From the NCBI RefSeq assembly GCF_900103445.1, contig NZ_FNHS01000010.1, forward strand, positions 186,001 to 250,000: DNA of 64,000 nt, in the 5' to 3' direction. Positions 24,671-33,505 of this stretch are shown here, piece by piece. The notes beneath the pieces were generated by a model, which was not told where the DNA came from, made no database searches, and worked only from the letters and a program-made list of their open reading frames with translations. Source of the stretch: Methylobacterium phyllostachyos. GTDB taxonomy: Bacteria > Pseudomonadota > Alphaproteobacteria > Rhizobiales > Beijerinckiaceae. Each line of letters begins with the position of its first letter. The stretch's first letter is position 1. Made by a program: the position numbers and the translations under genes.

Positions 24671-26737
24671 TCAGGCCGAGGCGGCCGAGCGCTTGGCCTG
24701 CCGGATGACCTCCTCCGGCGTCGGCGGGTTGGCCGGATGGTAGGACAGGCAGAGCGGCGTGCGCAGCTTGGCCGGACGCCCTGAGCCCTCGGTGGCGAAG
24801 TAGAACTCCCCGGCCTCCAGCTTGCCGATATCGGCAGCGCTGCCCCCGCTCGCCGCCAGGATCTCCTGGGCGGCCGCGATGGTCGCGGGCGCGCTCTGCC
24901 GGCCGAAGAACTGCGTGGTGCAGTTCGAGACCACCTGATTGTGGATGCCCCGCGGCACCTGCGTCGCCACGATCATGCCGAGCCCGTACTTGCGCCCCTG
25001 CGCCACCAGCTTGATGCCGCTGCCGAGGCTGGGCGACGCCCCCTGGGCCGGCAGGAAGGTCTGTGCCTCATCGACCACGTAGAGCAGGCCGCGGGGCTGC
25101 GGGTTCTTCTTGATCCAGCCGAACAGCGCCATCTGGAGCCGGTTCACGAAATCCAGCCGGGCCGACTCCGAGGCGAGGCCCGACAGGTTGATCACCGAGA
25201 TGCGGGTGCGCGCCGGGTCGCGCCCGAAGAACAGGTGGCGCGGATCGAGCACCGTGCCCTCGACCTTGAGCAGCGGGTTCGTGGCGATCGCGGCATGGAG
25301 CTGGTCGGCCATGTTGGCCGCGTGCTTGGCGGCGTTGCCGATCGCGCTGATCCCGTCCGGCAGATCGGCCAGCAGGGCGATGAAGTCGCCGAGCTTGCCG
25401 CCGCCGCGGTCCGAAAAGTGCTGGAGCGCCCCCGCGAGCACGCCGCGCAGGAGATTGGTCTTGGCCCCGGCCAACGGCCCGAGGGTCTCGGCCGCCATCT
25501 CGATCGCCTGCTGGCGCTCGTCGCGATCCTCGCCCAGCTCCGCGAAGTCGGGCAGGACCGACAGGAACAGCGGGTTGCCGGCATGAACGCCCGGCGTCCA
25601 GACCACGACCTCGACCCGCTCGGCGTAGAGCGCCGCCTTGCGCGCGTCCTCCGGGGTGAACGCCATCGGCGGGTCCGGCCACAGGTCGCCGAGCCGCGAG
25701 AGATCGTTGTTCGGGTCGATCACGATGGCCGGGAGCCCAGCGAGAGCCGCCTCCTCCACGAGGCGGCGCAGCAGCACGGTGTTGCCCGAGCCCGAGCCCG
25801 CGATGATCGCGGTATGCCGGGGCAGCAGGCGCAGCGGCAGGCTGACCGCAGGGGCGTCGGGGGTGAGGCGGTGGCCGACCGGGATCGCGTCGGGCGCCGG
25901 GGGATGACCTTTAGGCTGAGGCGCCGGCGGCTCGACCTTTGGCTCCGGGCCGGGCTTCTCCGCGGTGGCGGAGCCTCCGGATGCGGGCTTCGGAGCCTTC
26001 TCGGGTGTCGCCCCGCCGCTCACCCCGTGGGCGAGGCCCGCCGCCTGGAAGAAGGCCGTCTTCGCCAGCGGCTGCTCGGCGCGGATCCAGCGCTCGAACC
26101 GGTCGGAGATGCCCTCCTCCTGCGCCCAGGCGCGCAGGTCGCGCAGACCGGCGAAGACCCGCAGGTCGTCGTCGGACGGGTCGATCGCCCGCCCGCCGGC
26201 CGCCGTGAACGCGTCGACGAGCTGCTTCGTCTTGGCCCCGCCCGGCATGGGCCCGCGGCGGACGAGCAGCAATTCCCGGTCCGGGATGCGCGTCGAGATG
26301 CCCGAGGCGGTCAGCGCCGCCCGCAGGCGCGCCTGGAACGCGATGGCGTTCTGGTGCTGGAGCGCCCGGTAGCAGACGTGCCGCTCGCGGTCGTTCTCGT
26401 TGTGGTGGATGAAGATCAGACGGCCATGGAGCGGCGGGATCCTCTGGTCGGGCTCGCCCTTGCTGGCGACGTCGAGGTCGTCGTCGGGATCGTCCTCCAG
26501 GGCGTAGAGGTCGAACACGTCGCGCAGGAGCTGGCCGAGCCAGCGATCCTCGTCGCTGCGGATGCCCGCGATGTCGGCGGCCTTGGAGGCGGCGGCGAGG
26601 TCGAACTCGGTGCTGTGCTTCGACGGCAGCAGTGGTGGCGGAGCCGCGCCGAGATCGCCGCATTCGGTGACCGTTCCCTCCGCGAGGCAGCGGCGGCGGA
26701 AGGCGTCGCAGCGCATCAGCAGGGTGCGCGGCATCAT
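24671..26737 (-). CDS. HerA/FtsK-like ATPase, main part, Walker A Lys replaced by Asn
   Basis: A 688-residue P-loop protein of the HerA-FtsK type. The ATPase core begins near residue 310 with IIAGSGSGNTVLLRRLV, where the Walker A lysine is Asn. A conserved AIVIDPNNDLSRLG follows, and Walker B LLYVVDEAQTFLP and the sensor region LIVATQVPRG-like segment are intact. The upstream half has a charged region and a Pro-rich linker. HerA-like enzymes are usually DNA translocases. The frame stays open upstream of this ATG and appears to continue the protein encoded at 26734-27114 after a single-base frameshift near 26778. Loss of Lys plus a frameshift suggests a decaying or non-hydrolysing protein. Confidence 0.72.
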   Translation of the reverse strand: MMPRTLLMRCDAFRRRCLAEGTVTECGDLGAAPPPLLPSKHSTEFDLAAASKAADIAGIRSDEDRWLGQLLRDVFDLYALEDDPDDDLDVASKGEPDQRIPPLHGRLIFIHHNENDRERHVCYRALQHQNAIAFQARLRAALTASGISTRIPDRELLLVRRGPMPGGAKTKQLVDAFTAAGGRAIDPSDDDLRVFAGLRDLRAWAQEEGISDRFERWIRAEQPLAKTAFFQAAGLAHGVSGGATPEKAPKPASGGSATAEKPGPEPKVEPPAPQPKGHPPAPDAIPVGHRLTPDAPAVSLPLRLLPRHTAIIAGSGSGNTVLLRRLVEEAALAGLPAIVIDPNNDLSRLGDLWPDPPMAFTPEDARKAALYAERVEVVVWTPGVHAGNPLFLSVLPDFAELGEDRDERQQAIEMAAETLGPLAGAKTNLLRGVLAGALQHFSDRGGGKLGDFIALLADLPDGISAIGNAAKHAANMADQLHAAIATNPLLKVEGTVLDPRHLFFGRDPARTRISVINLSGLASESARLDFVNRLQMALFGWIKKNPQPRGLLYVVDEAQTFLPAQGASPSLGSGIKLVAQGRKYGLGMIVATQVPRGIHNQVVSNCTTQFFGRQSAPATIAAAQEILAASGGSAADIGKLEAGEFYFATEGSGRPAKLRTPLCLSYHPANPPTPEEVIRQAKRSAASA

Positions 26738-27114
26738 GTTGGCGGCGGCCGCCGCCGCGATGGCAGACTCGCTGAACGGCCAAGCGGGAATTCGAGGTCA
26801 TGCGCCATCCGGCTGAAGCGCGGCGTCAGGCCCCGCCGGGCGCGCTTTGACGCGGCCTTGAGCCAGGGATCGGCGCCGGCGGCGTCGCCGCCGTGCCAGT
26901 GCGGCCACCGCGCGCGGGCCAGCTCGGCCAGGTCGTCGAGAAGCCGGTCGATGATCGCCGCCGCGGATTGGTCGGCCGCCGTGGTGACCAGCAGGGCGCC
27001 GCGGTCGGTGCCCTCCGATACTATGCTGCCGATGGTGGCGCGGCCGACACCCAGAACGACGAGGCGCTCCCCCGGACCCAGGCCGGCGATGCGCCGGGCG
27101 AGGTCGCTGGCCAT
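26734..27114 (-). CDS. N-terminal part of the HerA-like ATPase gene, probably frameshifted
   Basis: This frame encodes about 112 meaningful residues (MASDLARRIAGLGPGERLVV to SRMAHDLEFPLG) and then runs into a low-complexity tail (RRRPPPT) before stopping. The tail covers the region where the next frame reads FSESAIAAAAAANMMPRTLL, a natural continuation. One inserted base near 26778 would join the two. The stop overlaps the downstream ATG (ATGA), so true translational coupling of two genes is the alternative reading. A sequencing error would also explain it. Confidence 0.6.
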   Translation of the reverse strand: MASDLARRIAGLGPGERLVVLGVGRATIGSIVSEGTDRGALLVTTAADQSAAAIIDRLLDDLAELARARWPHWHGGDAAGADPWLKAASKRARRGLTPRFSRMAHDLEFPLGRSASLPSRRRPPPT

Positions 27115-27468
27115 GATTCGCGGTCGCGCCGCAGGGCCGGGCGGGAGGGGCAAGAGCAAACCGAGACCGTTTTGCCGACGCGCTTCCGGCGCCGCGACGC
27201 CTTCAGCCGTTCGTCCGACCTATTCAGCACAGCTTGGCGGTTCTGGCTACTGCCAATACATCTTCAGGTTGTTGTTGGATGGGGTTCACACCACTGGATC
27301 GGGGGTGGCGCGCCGAGCACGGCAACGCCACGCGCAGCCCAATGAAACGCCTGTGGGACGCAGATGAGTTCACCGTAGACGCAGTGCGCCGGCGCACGCG
27401 CAAAACAGCTGGTTGGATCGTTTGTCACGTTCGCTAGTTTATTGTGCGCAACTCAGTTGGGCAAGGAC
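27115..27468. other. Intergenic region, no convincing gene
   Basis: The 354 bp between divergent genes fall in base composition towards the right end. Promoters for both flanking genes should lie here; I see no clear consensus pair. Overlapping frames on the plus strand read as antisense to the ATPase gene and were not accepted. Confidence 0.4.
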
Positions 27469-27678
27469 ATGACGGACAGGAAGCAGCGCCTGCAGGAACT
27501 CGCGATCATGCTCGGGGTGTCCGAGGAAGAACTGCGCGGACGCGCCAAACCGGGCAACCGACACCGGCGTTTCCTGCAGGCGGCGGAGATGTCGGAGGCC
27601 TTCGCGCAGGTGCAGGATCCCACGACCCGGCAGCAGTGCATCAGCTACGTGCAGGCCCTGAGACCCGTGCAGCGTTAG
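27469..27678 (+). CDS. Small hypothetical protein next to tRNA-Arg
   Basis: A 69-residue charged protein, MTDRKQRLQELAIMLGVSEE at the start and a helical C-terminal half (TRQQCISYVQALRPVQR). The first half could form a short HTH-like pair of helices. GCAAGGAC just before the ATG gives a usable ribosome-binding site. It lies 99 bp upstream of the tRNA and belongs to the chromosome rather than to the inserted element. Function unknown. Confidence 0.6.
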   Translation: MTDRKQRLQELAIMLGVSEEELRGRAKPGNRHRRFLQAAEMSEAFAQVQDPTTRQQCISYVQALRPVQR

Positions 27679-27777
27679 CGTGAGGGCCGCATCGTGCGGG
27701 AGCCGAAAACGCCTGACGTGAGGCTGCGAGCGCCGTTGCGCTGGCGGCGCGGTTGGGCTAGGGAATGGCTACGGCTT

Positions 27778-27854
27778 GCACCCGTAGCTCAGCTGGATAG
27801 AGCGTTGCCCTCCGAAGGCAAAGGTCACACGTTCGAATCGTGTCGGGTGCGCCA
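27778..27854 (+). tRNA. tRNA-Arg (CCG anticodon)
   Basis: Complete 77-nt cloverleaf with encoded CCA. The acceptor stem GCACCCG pairs with CGGGTGC, the D arm reads GCTCAGCTGGATAGAGC, the anticodon stem TTGCC/GGCAA holds loop CTCCGAA with anticodon CCG, and the T arm holds GTTCGAATC. The discriminator is G. Its 3' 54 bases form the left attachment repeat of the inserted element, so integration keeps the tRNA intact. Confidence 0.97.
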
Positions 27855-27855
27855 A
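27801..27855 (+). repeat. attL: left 55-bp direct repeat in the tRNA-Arg 3' end
   Basis: The 55 bases from the D-stem end to one base past CCA are identical to 43740-43794. Identity stops abruptly on both sides (preceding bases G and T; following bases T and C). This is the signature of site-specific integration into a tRNA gene. Confidence 0.95.
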
Positions 27856-27963
27856 TCTTAAGGCTCTGATTTCCTTCAAGATTTGGCTTTCAAGGTTCCG
27901 GCGGCAAAGCCCATTTTCGATCCGTCTGTCACACTGGCGTCACAAGCACAGTGAGCACGGAGC

Positions 27964-28965
27964 ATGGCTACCATCCGAAAGCGCGGGCAAGCGTGGCAAG
28001 TTCAGATTCGCCGCGATGGATTTCCCCCGATCACAAAATCGTTCCGTTCGAAGGCTGATGCGGACGGTTGGGCGCGAGAAACTGAGCGTCAGATCGAGAG
28101 GGGCGAACTATCGGGCCAAGGGCGGACCGCGAACAAGCTGACCGTCGGTGACCTGTTGCAGCGGTATGAACTCGAAGTGACAAGCCGGAAGCGCGGGCAA
28201 CAGTTTGAGGCATCCCGCATTCGGACTTTCCTTCGATCCCCACTCGCAAACGTCGCGGTCCATAGGCTTTCCGCTCAGATGGTCGCGGCTTATCGGGACG
28301 AACGACTTAACAGGGTGAGTGGTGAGACGGTCCGCCGGGAACTGACAATCCTGAGGCACTGCATCGAAGTCGGCCGCAAAGAATGGGGTGCACCGTTCGC
28401 CGGAAATCCTGTTCGTCAGATCACGCTCCCCTCCCCGTCCAAGGTCAGAGGCCAACGACTGCCAGAGGGTGCCGAAGCCTCACTGATAGACGCGCTATCG
28501 AAAACCCGGGTGTGGTACTTGCGTCCATTCATCATGTTGGCACTCGAAACAGGAATGCGTCGCGGCGAGTTGCTGGCCCTTGAATGGTCCAACATCGACA
28601 TCGATGCCCGTTTAGCAGTGTTGATGATTTCAAAGAACGGATATGGTCGATCCATACCATTGACACCTAAAGCCATAGATATCCTGTTGGGTATACCTGT
28701 GATCGATAGCCGGGTATTTCCTGTCAAAGCAAACGCGGTCAGACTCTCTTGGGAGCGCCTTCGAAATCGTGCTGGACTTGGAGAGGTCAAGTTACACTCT
28801 ATGAGGCATGAAGCTATTAGCCGAATGTTCGAAAAAGGGTTGAGCATACCCGAAGTGTCACTCGTTAGTGGCCATCGTACTCTGGCCTGTTTGCAGAGAT
28901 ACACGCACCTTCGCCCTGAGTATGTCGCCGAGAAATTAGCCCGGCTGTCTGCTGAGTCCAAATAA
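27964..28965 (+). CDS. Tyrosine recombinase (integrase) of the element
   Basis: A 333-residue phage-type integrase. Residues 1-55 form an N-terminal arm-binding domain (RKRGQAWQVQIRRDGFPPI), residues 60-145 a SAM-like core-binding domain, and the rest the catalytic domain. The catalytic set is complete: Arg199 in ETGMRRGEL, Lys224, His278 and Arg281 in LHSMRHE, His304 in SGHRT and the nucleophile Tyr313 in RYTH. It starts 109 bp past the tRNA and points into the element, the usual layout for tRNA-targeting islands. GGAG precedes the ATG. It should drive integration and, with a directionality factor not identified here, excision. Confidence 0.95.
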   Translation: MATIRKRGQAWQVQIRRDGFPPITKSFRSKADADGWARETERQIERGELSGQGRTANKLTVGDLLQRYELEVTSRKRGQQFEASRIRTFLRSPLANVAVHRLSAQMVAAYRDERLNRVSGETVRRELTILRHCIEVGRKEWGAPFAGNPVRQITLPSPSKVRGQRLPEGAEASLIDALSKTRVWYLRPFIMLALETGMRRGELLALEWSNIDIDARLAVLMISKNGYGRSIPLTPKAIDILLGIPVIDSRVFPVKANAVRLSWERLRNRAGLGEVKLHSMRHEAISRMFEKGLSIPEVSLVSGHRTLACLQRYTHLRPEYVAEKLARLSAESK

Positions 28966-29141
28966 TTGCAATCTGCGGTGAGGCGGGGTGGAAGGGCTGT
29001 CTCACCGTAACCTCCGTCTTCGCGCGCAACAAAAATGCGATGACTTGTTGATGGAGTGATTGCCATTTTCTGATTGACACAGAAATAACAGTTATAGCAA
29101 ACAACGATCTATGATTATCTTGATACAACCTTGCGTAACTG

Positions 29142-29170
29142 TTGACATCGATCTAATATTAGTCTATATT
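29142..29170 (+). promoter_or_regulatory. Near-consensus sigma-70 promoter for the helicase-primase gene
   Basis: TTGACA at 29142-29147 and TATATT at 29165-29170 are separated by exactly 17 bp, an almost perfect housekeeping promoter on the plus strand. An ATAACAGTTAT word at 29085-29095, also found in related form at three other places in the element, lies 47 bp upstream and could be an operator. Confidence 0.75.
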
Positions 29171-29207
29171 AACATCATGCCTACCGATTAACGGAAGGTA
29201 GATCCGC

Positions 29208-29230
29208 GGCTCAAGGCGTTTGCCTGAGCC
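29208..29230 (+). promoter_or_regulatory. Leader hairpin before the helicase-primase gene
   Basis: GGCTCA-A-GGC pairs with GCC-TGAGCC across a GTTT loop, with one bulged A. It lies in the transcript leader between the promoter and the TTG start. There is no T-run after it, so control of translation or RNA stability is more likely than termination. Confidence 0.45.
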
Positions 29231-29283
29231 TATTCCTACATTGGCGCTCATTAACAACGCTCCGGTGAAGTCGGGGCGTCCTG

Positions 29284-31710
29284 TTGTACGCGCTCAATTT
29301 TTACAGGCAACATCGATTGATTGAAGTGTTATTTTCATCCGCGCCCATGGGGGGTGGAAAGACTGACTCAACAGTACGTCAGGTCATAAGATTGGTGAGA
29401 AACGGTGAGAATTGCATACTTACCCAACCCACCAAAGCGTTAAATAAACAAACATTGCTCCTATTCAGGCGCCTTGCTCCGGATGTAAGTGTGGAACTGA
29501 TTAATAGCGACGCTTATCCAAACGGTACAGTCTACCAATTGCTTGAGCATATGAAACGACCGCCAGACCATTCACACGTCGTTCTAACGACATGGGAGTC
29601 GTTTGTAAGATTACCAAAGCTGTTCAATCAAGATCAGTTCCATCTTAGAATTGACGAAATACCAAAAGCATACAAATCGTTCAGTGTTATAGTACCTAAG
29701 AGTCATAGACGCCTGACAGATACCATAGAAAGATTTTCGAGAGGATCATCCTATGGTGAAATCATTGCTCAAGATAGGGGGACACTACGTTCCATCGCCG
29801 AGAACAAGGTGAACGATGCTGTGGAAGAGTTATTTCAACCGTTCGCGAGGGTCATATTGGATCCTAAGTACAAGACCTACGTAAATGTCTCCGGATATGA
29901 TGCGTTGCTAAGGGGCAATACGGATGAGCCATACCTACGTGTGTTCTCTCTTTTACAGCCGAGTTTCTTTGTTGGATTCCGATCAGTCTCAATGGTTGGC
30001 GCCAGAGCATCCGAGACGATGCTATTTAAGTGGTTCGAACGATGCGGAGTAAGGTTTAAAGATGATGATGAAATCACTTCAGGCCTGAGATATCGAGAAC
30101 ACACGAACGGCAATCTGATAGATTTTCACTACCTCTCGGAAACAAACTGGTCTCTATATGCCCAAGAAAGGGATCCGCACTTAAGAGAACTGTTCGTCAA
30201 CGGCGCAATCAGTAAGCTTGGTCGCGAGCCATTTTGTTGGCTAGATAATATCGACTTCGAGAAGGACAGCCCCTTGCGGTTGCTTCCAAACGCTACAAAG
30301 CTGCCCCATGGATCACACGGTCGTAACGACTTCCAGCATTTCAATAATGTGGCCATTCTCACGGCGTTCAACCTACCGGGGCCTGAAACGCAATTCCTGA
30401 GGGACGTAGCCGGGATTTCAGAACCTGACCAGAAGATTGCGCATGACTATCACAGTACGATGCAGACTATTGGTCGAATTTCGATACGTGATCCGAATAA
30501 CAGTTGTGGGAAGTTGGTGATTTTGCCTGACCGGCAAAATGCCGAGTGGCAGTCAGGTGTCTTTCCAGGGTCTCGCGTTCATTCGTTAGGACTGGATCAA
30601 AGAAAACCAAAACGTCCCGGACCAACTAAGCAATATGAGAACAGTGCTGAACGACAGAGAGCTAGAAGATCACGAATGAAAGAGGAACAAGATCAATTGG
30701 CTGAGAAGTTTAGTTTGGGGGCTGAGCGGATAAATGAGGCCGGATTTTATAAGTCGTGTCACAAGATCTCTAATATGTCTATAAGGGAACTTGTGACAAC
30801 ATATCAGGGATCTATTGTTAGTCATCTCAGCGAAGGTATGTCGTTTCCAATCAATATGCCCATCAAGAATTTCGGCATCTACTTAAAGGGATTGCACAAA
30901 AGAAGATTGGGGACGAAAGAGTCTAATGAACTCATCATGCCGGCCTTGTGCGCTCCCGTTGCTAATGTCGACTCGCAAAGGGGATTGGAGAACGCGATCT
31001 TCGGGAGGCACCTATACCTAGATATCGACGGAGGTCATCTCAAGTACCTCCAACTCAGTCGAATATTGTCGCATTTGGAAATGATAGTCTATAACTCATT
31101 CAATCACACATCGGAGTCGCATAGGTACAGGGTCGTATTTCTCACCGATGAACTTCTCTCTCCCACAATCTACAAGTTCATTTGGCGTCAGATTGTACAG
31201 AGGATCGAGAACGCTGGATACTTACATAACAACAGTTGTCGACCGAAAGGCGATCGCAAGCTTCACGGTATCGACAATAAGCCAAGTATCGTCAATCTGT
31301 TCTATCTCCCCTGTCAGCCAAAAGAAGGAAAGGGCTTCTTCTATCACTACACCAAGAACCGTAGTCCTCTCTGCATTAATGACTGGATTGAGCATGCCAT
31401 ACCTACGCGCTTCGATCTAGATGAAGATGAGGAGCTTATAACAGTTGTTGATGCCGTACGGGATTTAGCTAACAGCAGTGAACTGATTGAAAAAGGGATG
31501 GGGCGTTATCGAAATTTCATTCACAGCATTGACCCGGGAACGGGTAAATTGGGAAGTAGTAACAAGGCTTTATTCGTACTTGATAAGACGCTGAAACGTG
31601 CCGGTGCCGATTATGCCGACCGCGATATCATCCTTACTCAAGCCGCAAACGAAAGCCGCTCACCGATTGATCGAAACAAGGACAAGAAAAGATACATGAA
31701 TAAAAGATAA
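29284..31710 (+). CDS. SF2 helicase-primase fusion, candidate replication protein
   Basis: About 808 residues. The N-terminal half has helicase marks: Walker A APMGGGKT (20-27), motif Ia TQPTKAL (47-53), TTWESF (102-107), Walker B DEIP (124-127) and a motif VI-like QTIGRISIR (394-402). The C-terminal ~260 residues resemble an archaeo-eukaryotic-type primase: the acidic DID pair (580-582), SESHRYRVVF (610-619) and FYLPCQP (673-679). A charged linker joins the halves. It probably unwinds and primes DNA of the excised element. No ATG is available: TTG at 29284 is the only common start after the in-frame stop at 29266, and the first Met lies inside Walker A. Confidence 0.7.
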   Translation: MYALNFYRQHRLIEVLFSSAPMGGGKTDSTVRQVIRLVRNGENCILTQPTKALNKQTLLLFRRLAPDVSVELINSDAYPNGTVYQLLEHMKRPPDHSHVVLTTWESFVRLPKLFNQDQFHLRIDEIPKAYKSFSVIVPKSHRRLTDTIERFSRGSSYGEIIAQDRGTLRSIAENKVNDAVEELFQPFARVILDPKYKTYVNVSGYDALLRGNTDEPYLRVFSLLQPSFFVGFRSVSMVGARASETMLFKWFERCGVRFKDDDEITSGLRYREHTNGNLIDFHYLSETNWSLYAQERDPHLRELFVNGAISKLGREPFCWLDNIDFEKDSPLRLLPNATKLPHGSHGRNDFQHFNNVAILTAFNLPGPETQFLRDVAGISEPDQKIAHDYHSTMQTIGRISIRDPNNSCGKLVILPDRQNAEWQSGVFPGSRVHSLGLDQRKPKRPGPTKQYENSAERQRARRSRMKEEQDQLAEKFSLGAERINEAGFYKSCHKISNMSIRELVTTYQGSIVSHLSEGMSFPINMPIKNFGIYLKGLHKRRLGTKESNELIMPALCAPVANVDSQRGLENAIFGRHLYLDIDGGHLKYLQLSRILSHLEMIVYNSFNHTSESHRYRVVFLTDELLSPTIYKFIWRQIVQRIENAGYLHNNSCRPKGDRKLHGIDNKPSIVNLFYLPCQPKEGKGFFYHYTKNRSPLCINDWIEHAIPTRFDLDEDEELITVVDAVRDLANSSELIEKGMGRYRNFIHSIDPGTGKLGSSNKALFVLDKTLKRAGADYADRDIILTQAANESRSPIDRNKDKKRYMNKR

Positions 31711-31741
31711 TTTTCCCGCAGTACGTACCACACCACCAGCC

Positions 31742-31783
31742 TGCGGATCAGTTTTTATTCCCGTGTCGTGGGGCTGATCCGCA
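31742..31783. terminator. Perfect 10-bp inverted repeat after the helicase-primase gene
   Basis: TGCGGATCAG at 31742-31751 pairs with CTGATCCGCA at 31774-31783 over a 22-base loop. It lies 32 bases past the stop codon. There is no T-run after the right arm, although five Ts follow the left arm, so a terminator (possibly acting leftward) or a regulator-binding palindrome are both possible. Confidence 0.5.
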
Positions 31784-31813
31784 ACAGAACAGAAATTTAA
31801 GGTCACATTTAAG

Positions 31814-32188
31814 ATGTTTCAAATGACAGTATACACGGGCGATTGCGCTGCGGAAAATTCCGTACGTTTCACAGAAGCTCAATCGAGCGATTTAAGGCTT
31901 GATCTACGTGTGCTTCTTTCGACAACCGCAGAGAATTTTTATCGCCGATCCTTTCTACTTAACGAACAAATGGCGTTGGAGTACCGTAGGATCTCTTATG
32001 AATTTCGAGATACGGCCGATAGTTTAGACGCGGACATCAACTTGGATACGTCTATTGGTGCCGAGAAGATGGCAGTGCTGATGAAAGCTCTGGCAGCGTC
32101 CCGTTACCTTGCTGAAATTGAATGGCAAGAAGCAAGGGCTGTTCATGACAAGCTTGCGGAACTCTTGATGGGTAATGCGAGGGAGTAG
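31814..32188 (+). CDS. Hypothetical protein of the element
   Basis: A 124-residue protein I do not recognise. It is mostly helical and acidic; the centre holds RISYEFRDTADSLDADINLD and the C-terminal half (LMKALAASRYLAEIEWQEAR) could form a coiled pair of helices. Soluble, with no signal peptide. TAAGG-type ribosome-binding sequence lies near the ATG. It follows the helicase-primase gene after a hairpin. Its AT-rich codon use matches the element. A small regulator or accessory replication protein is possible but not shown. Confidence 0.6.
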   Translation: MFQMTVYTGDCAAENSVRFTEAQSSDLRLDLRVLLSTTAENFYRRSFLLNEQMALEYRRISYEFRDTADSLDADINLDTSIGAEKMAVLMKALAASRYLAEIEWQEARAVHDKLAELLMGNARE

Positions 32189-32271
32189 GTGGCAGAACCA
32201 TCACTCGTTGCCTAGCTAAATCAAAAAAGCGCCGCCCTCATCATTCCAGTTCGGCGCTCCATAAGAATCGT

Positions 32272-32553
32272 CTATAACGCTCTTGAGCGGTCGGGCGGTC
32301 CTCTTGCGTCAAGGATCGTCAACCGTCCCTGGCGCGCCCTTTTCGTGCTCAGATACGGATTCGGCTTTACCAGTAGCTGTTGGCACCCGCCCGAACCGCC
32401 GTTGCGCGCTACCTCATACCTATCGAACGGGAGCAGACGGCTGGTCAGCTGGATATGCTGGATGGACGGCTCAGGAACCCTCGCTATCGAAAGAGCCGTC
32501 CGACATTGAAGGCCGCATAGCTCACAGTAGGAGCACCGGAGCGGGGCATTCAT
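32272..32553 (-). CDS. Possible small Cys-rich protein
   Basis: A 93-residue frame starting MNAPLRCSYCELCGLQC, where the C-x2-C-x2-C-x3-C pattern could bind zinc or an iron-sulfur cluster. The start lies one base after the stop of the upstream small frame (TGA-G-ATG), which would allow coupled translation. Against it: no match that I recognise and a GC content higher than the surrounding element genes. Low confidence. Confidence 0.3.
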   Translation of the reverse strand: MNAPLRCSYCELCGLQCRTALSIARVPEPSIQHIQLTSRLLPFDRYEVARNGGSGGCQQLLVKPNPYLSTKRARQGRLTILDARGPPDRSRAL

Positions 32554-32554
32554 C

Positions 32555-32746
32555 TCAGTGGATGTCCTCATGGTAGTTGTATCGGCGCCTAACGCTCTTT
32601 CTGACCGCTTCAACCGTCCTGGCTTGGTCGGAGGGGCATGCCTTCACGCCATGATGCCCCCAGGACCGCTCAGGCATTCCGGCGGCGCTCTCGATAGCCT
32701 CAGCTATTCCATATTTCCTGCGGACCGCCTTGAGCTTCGGCTGCAC
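32555..32746 (-). CDS. Possible small basic protein
   Basis: A 63-residue basic frame, MQPKLKAVRRKYGIAEAIES at the start and ending RRRYNYHEDIH. It would form an operon with the Cys-rich frame downstream. No family recognised. No strong ribosome-binding site seen. The 266 bp between this frame and the next gene on the plus strand contain only AT-rich sequence that may hold promoters. Confidence 0.28.
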   Translation of the reverse strand: MQPKLKAVRRKYGIAEAIESAAGMPERSWGHHGVKACPSDQARTVEAVRKSVRRRYNYHEDIH

Positions 32747-33012
32747 GCGGCAGGGTAGAGCTCACTCTCCAGCGTATAACAATTGTTCGGATGAGGTTGA
32801 GAGAGTTGTCTCTTCGGCCACTGTCTCTGAATTTCAGTTCCCATCCCGGCGTATTCCACGAGGATCGAAGTTTTCGAGTTTTGACTTTCCGATTGACTCA
32901 TGAAATACAATAGGTCAATTCGTCGCACTGCACACTAAATGCTTGTCAGCGGCGAATGTCATTTATAGATCTGTATTGTGGCGTTGAAATGCTGTCGCTT
33001 TAGGAGAGTTTA

Positions 33013-33417
33013 ATGATCGATCCGAGAAGTGAAACAATCTCTACCACGACGAACCTGTTTCTCGATAATCGCACCTGTGTCTTGTTCGAGGTTTTCAAAA
33101 AAGCCTCTGCCATCTGGGACAAGCACGCTGATGAGTTGCGTGAACTGAAGGATTTCCACTTTTACCAGAAGAATTTCCTTACGCATCGTTTGAGCGAGAT
33201 TAAGGAACACGAGTTCTGGCAGTGCTATGCCGCCAGCATTGATTTCGAGGAATTCGAAGCGATGCTGACGTTCGCCAAGAGGGTGTTATTCACTCATTCA
33301 AAATTTGAGGAGATAGTCTACCTTGAGTTGGTCAGGTCCGAACATTACAGAATTAAGGCTGAATTTGATGCATACCGGCTCTCTCTTCCTGACGGTGAGA
33401 TGATCCCGAATTGGTGA
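33013..33417 (+). CDS. Hypothetical protein of the element
   Basis: A 134-residue soluble, mainly helical protein. The core FHFYQKNFLTHRLSEIKEHE and the following FEEFEAMLTFAKRVLF are amphipathic. A clear ribosome-binding site (AGGAGA) lies six bases before the ATG, so I regard it as a real gene. No family recognised and no catalytic motif visible. It is followed after 88 bp by another orphan gene in the same direction. The gap contains CCCAGGATCTGAGACCGATC but no strong hairpin. Confidence 0.65.
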   Translation: MIDPRSETISTTTNLFLDNRTCVLFEVFKKASAIWDKHADELRELKDFHFYQKNFLTHRLSEIKEHEFWQCYAASIDFEEFEAMLTFAKRVLFTHSKFEEIVYLELVRSEHYRIKAEFDAYRLSLPDGEMIPNW

Positions 33418-33505
33418 GCCGAAAGTAGGCGAGATCTCGGCCCCAGGATCTGAGACCGATCATTTGGCCTTACGGCCCAATTTAATCTGAAAGAAAGTCG
33501 ACCTG

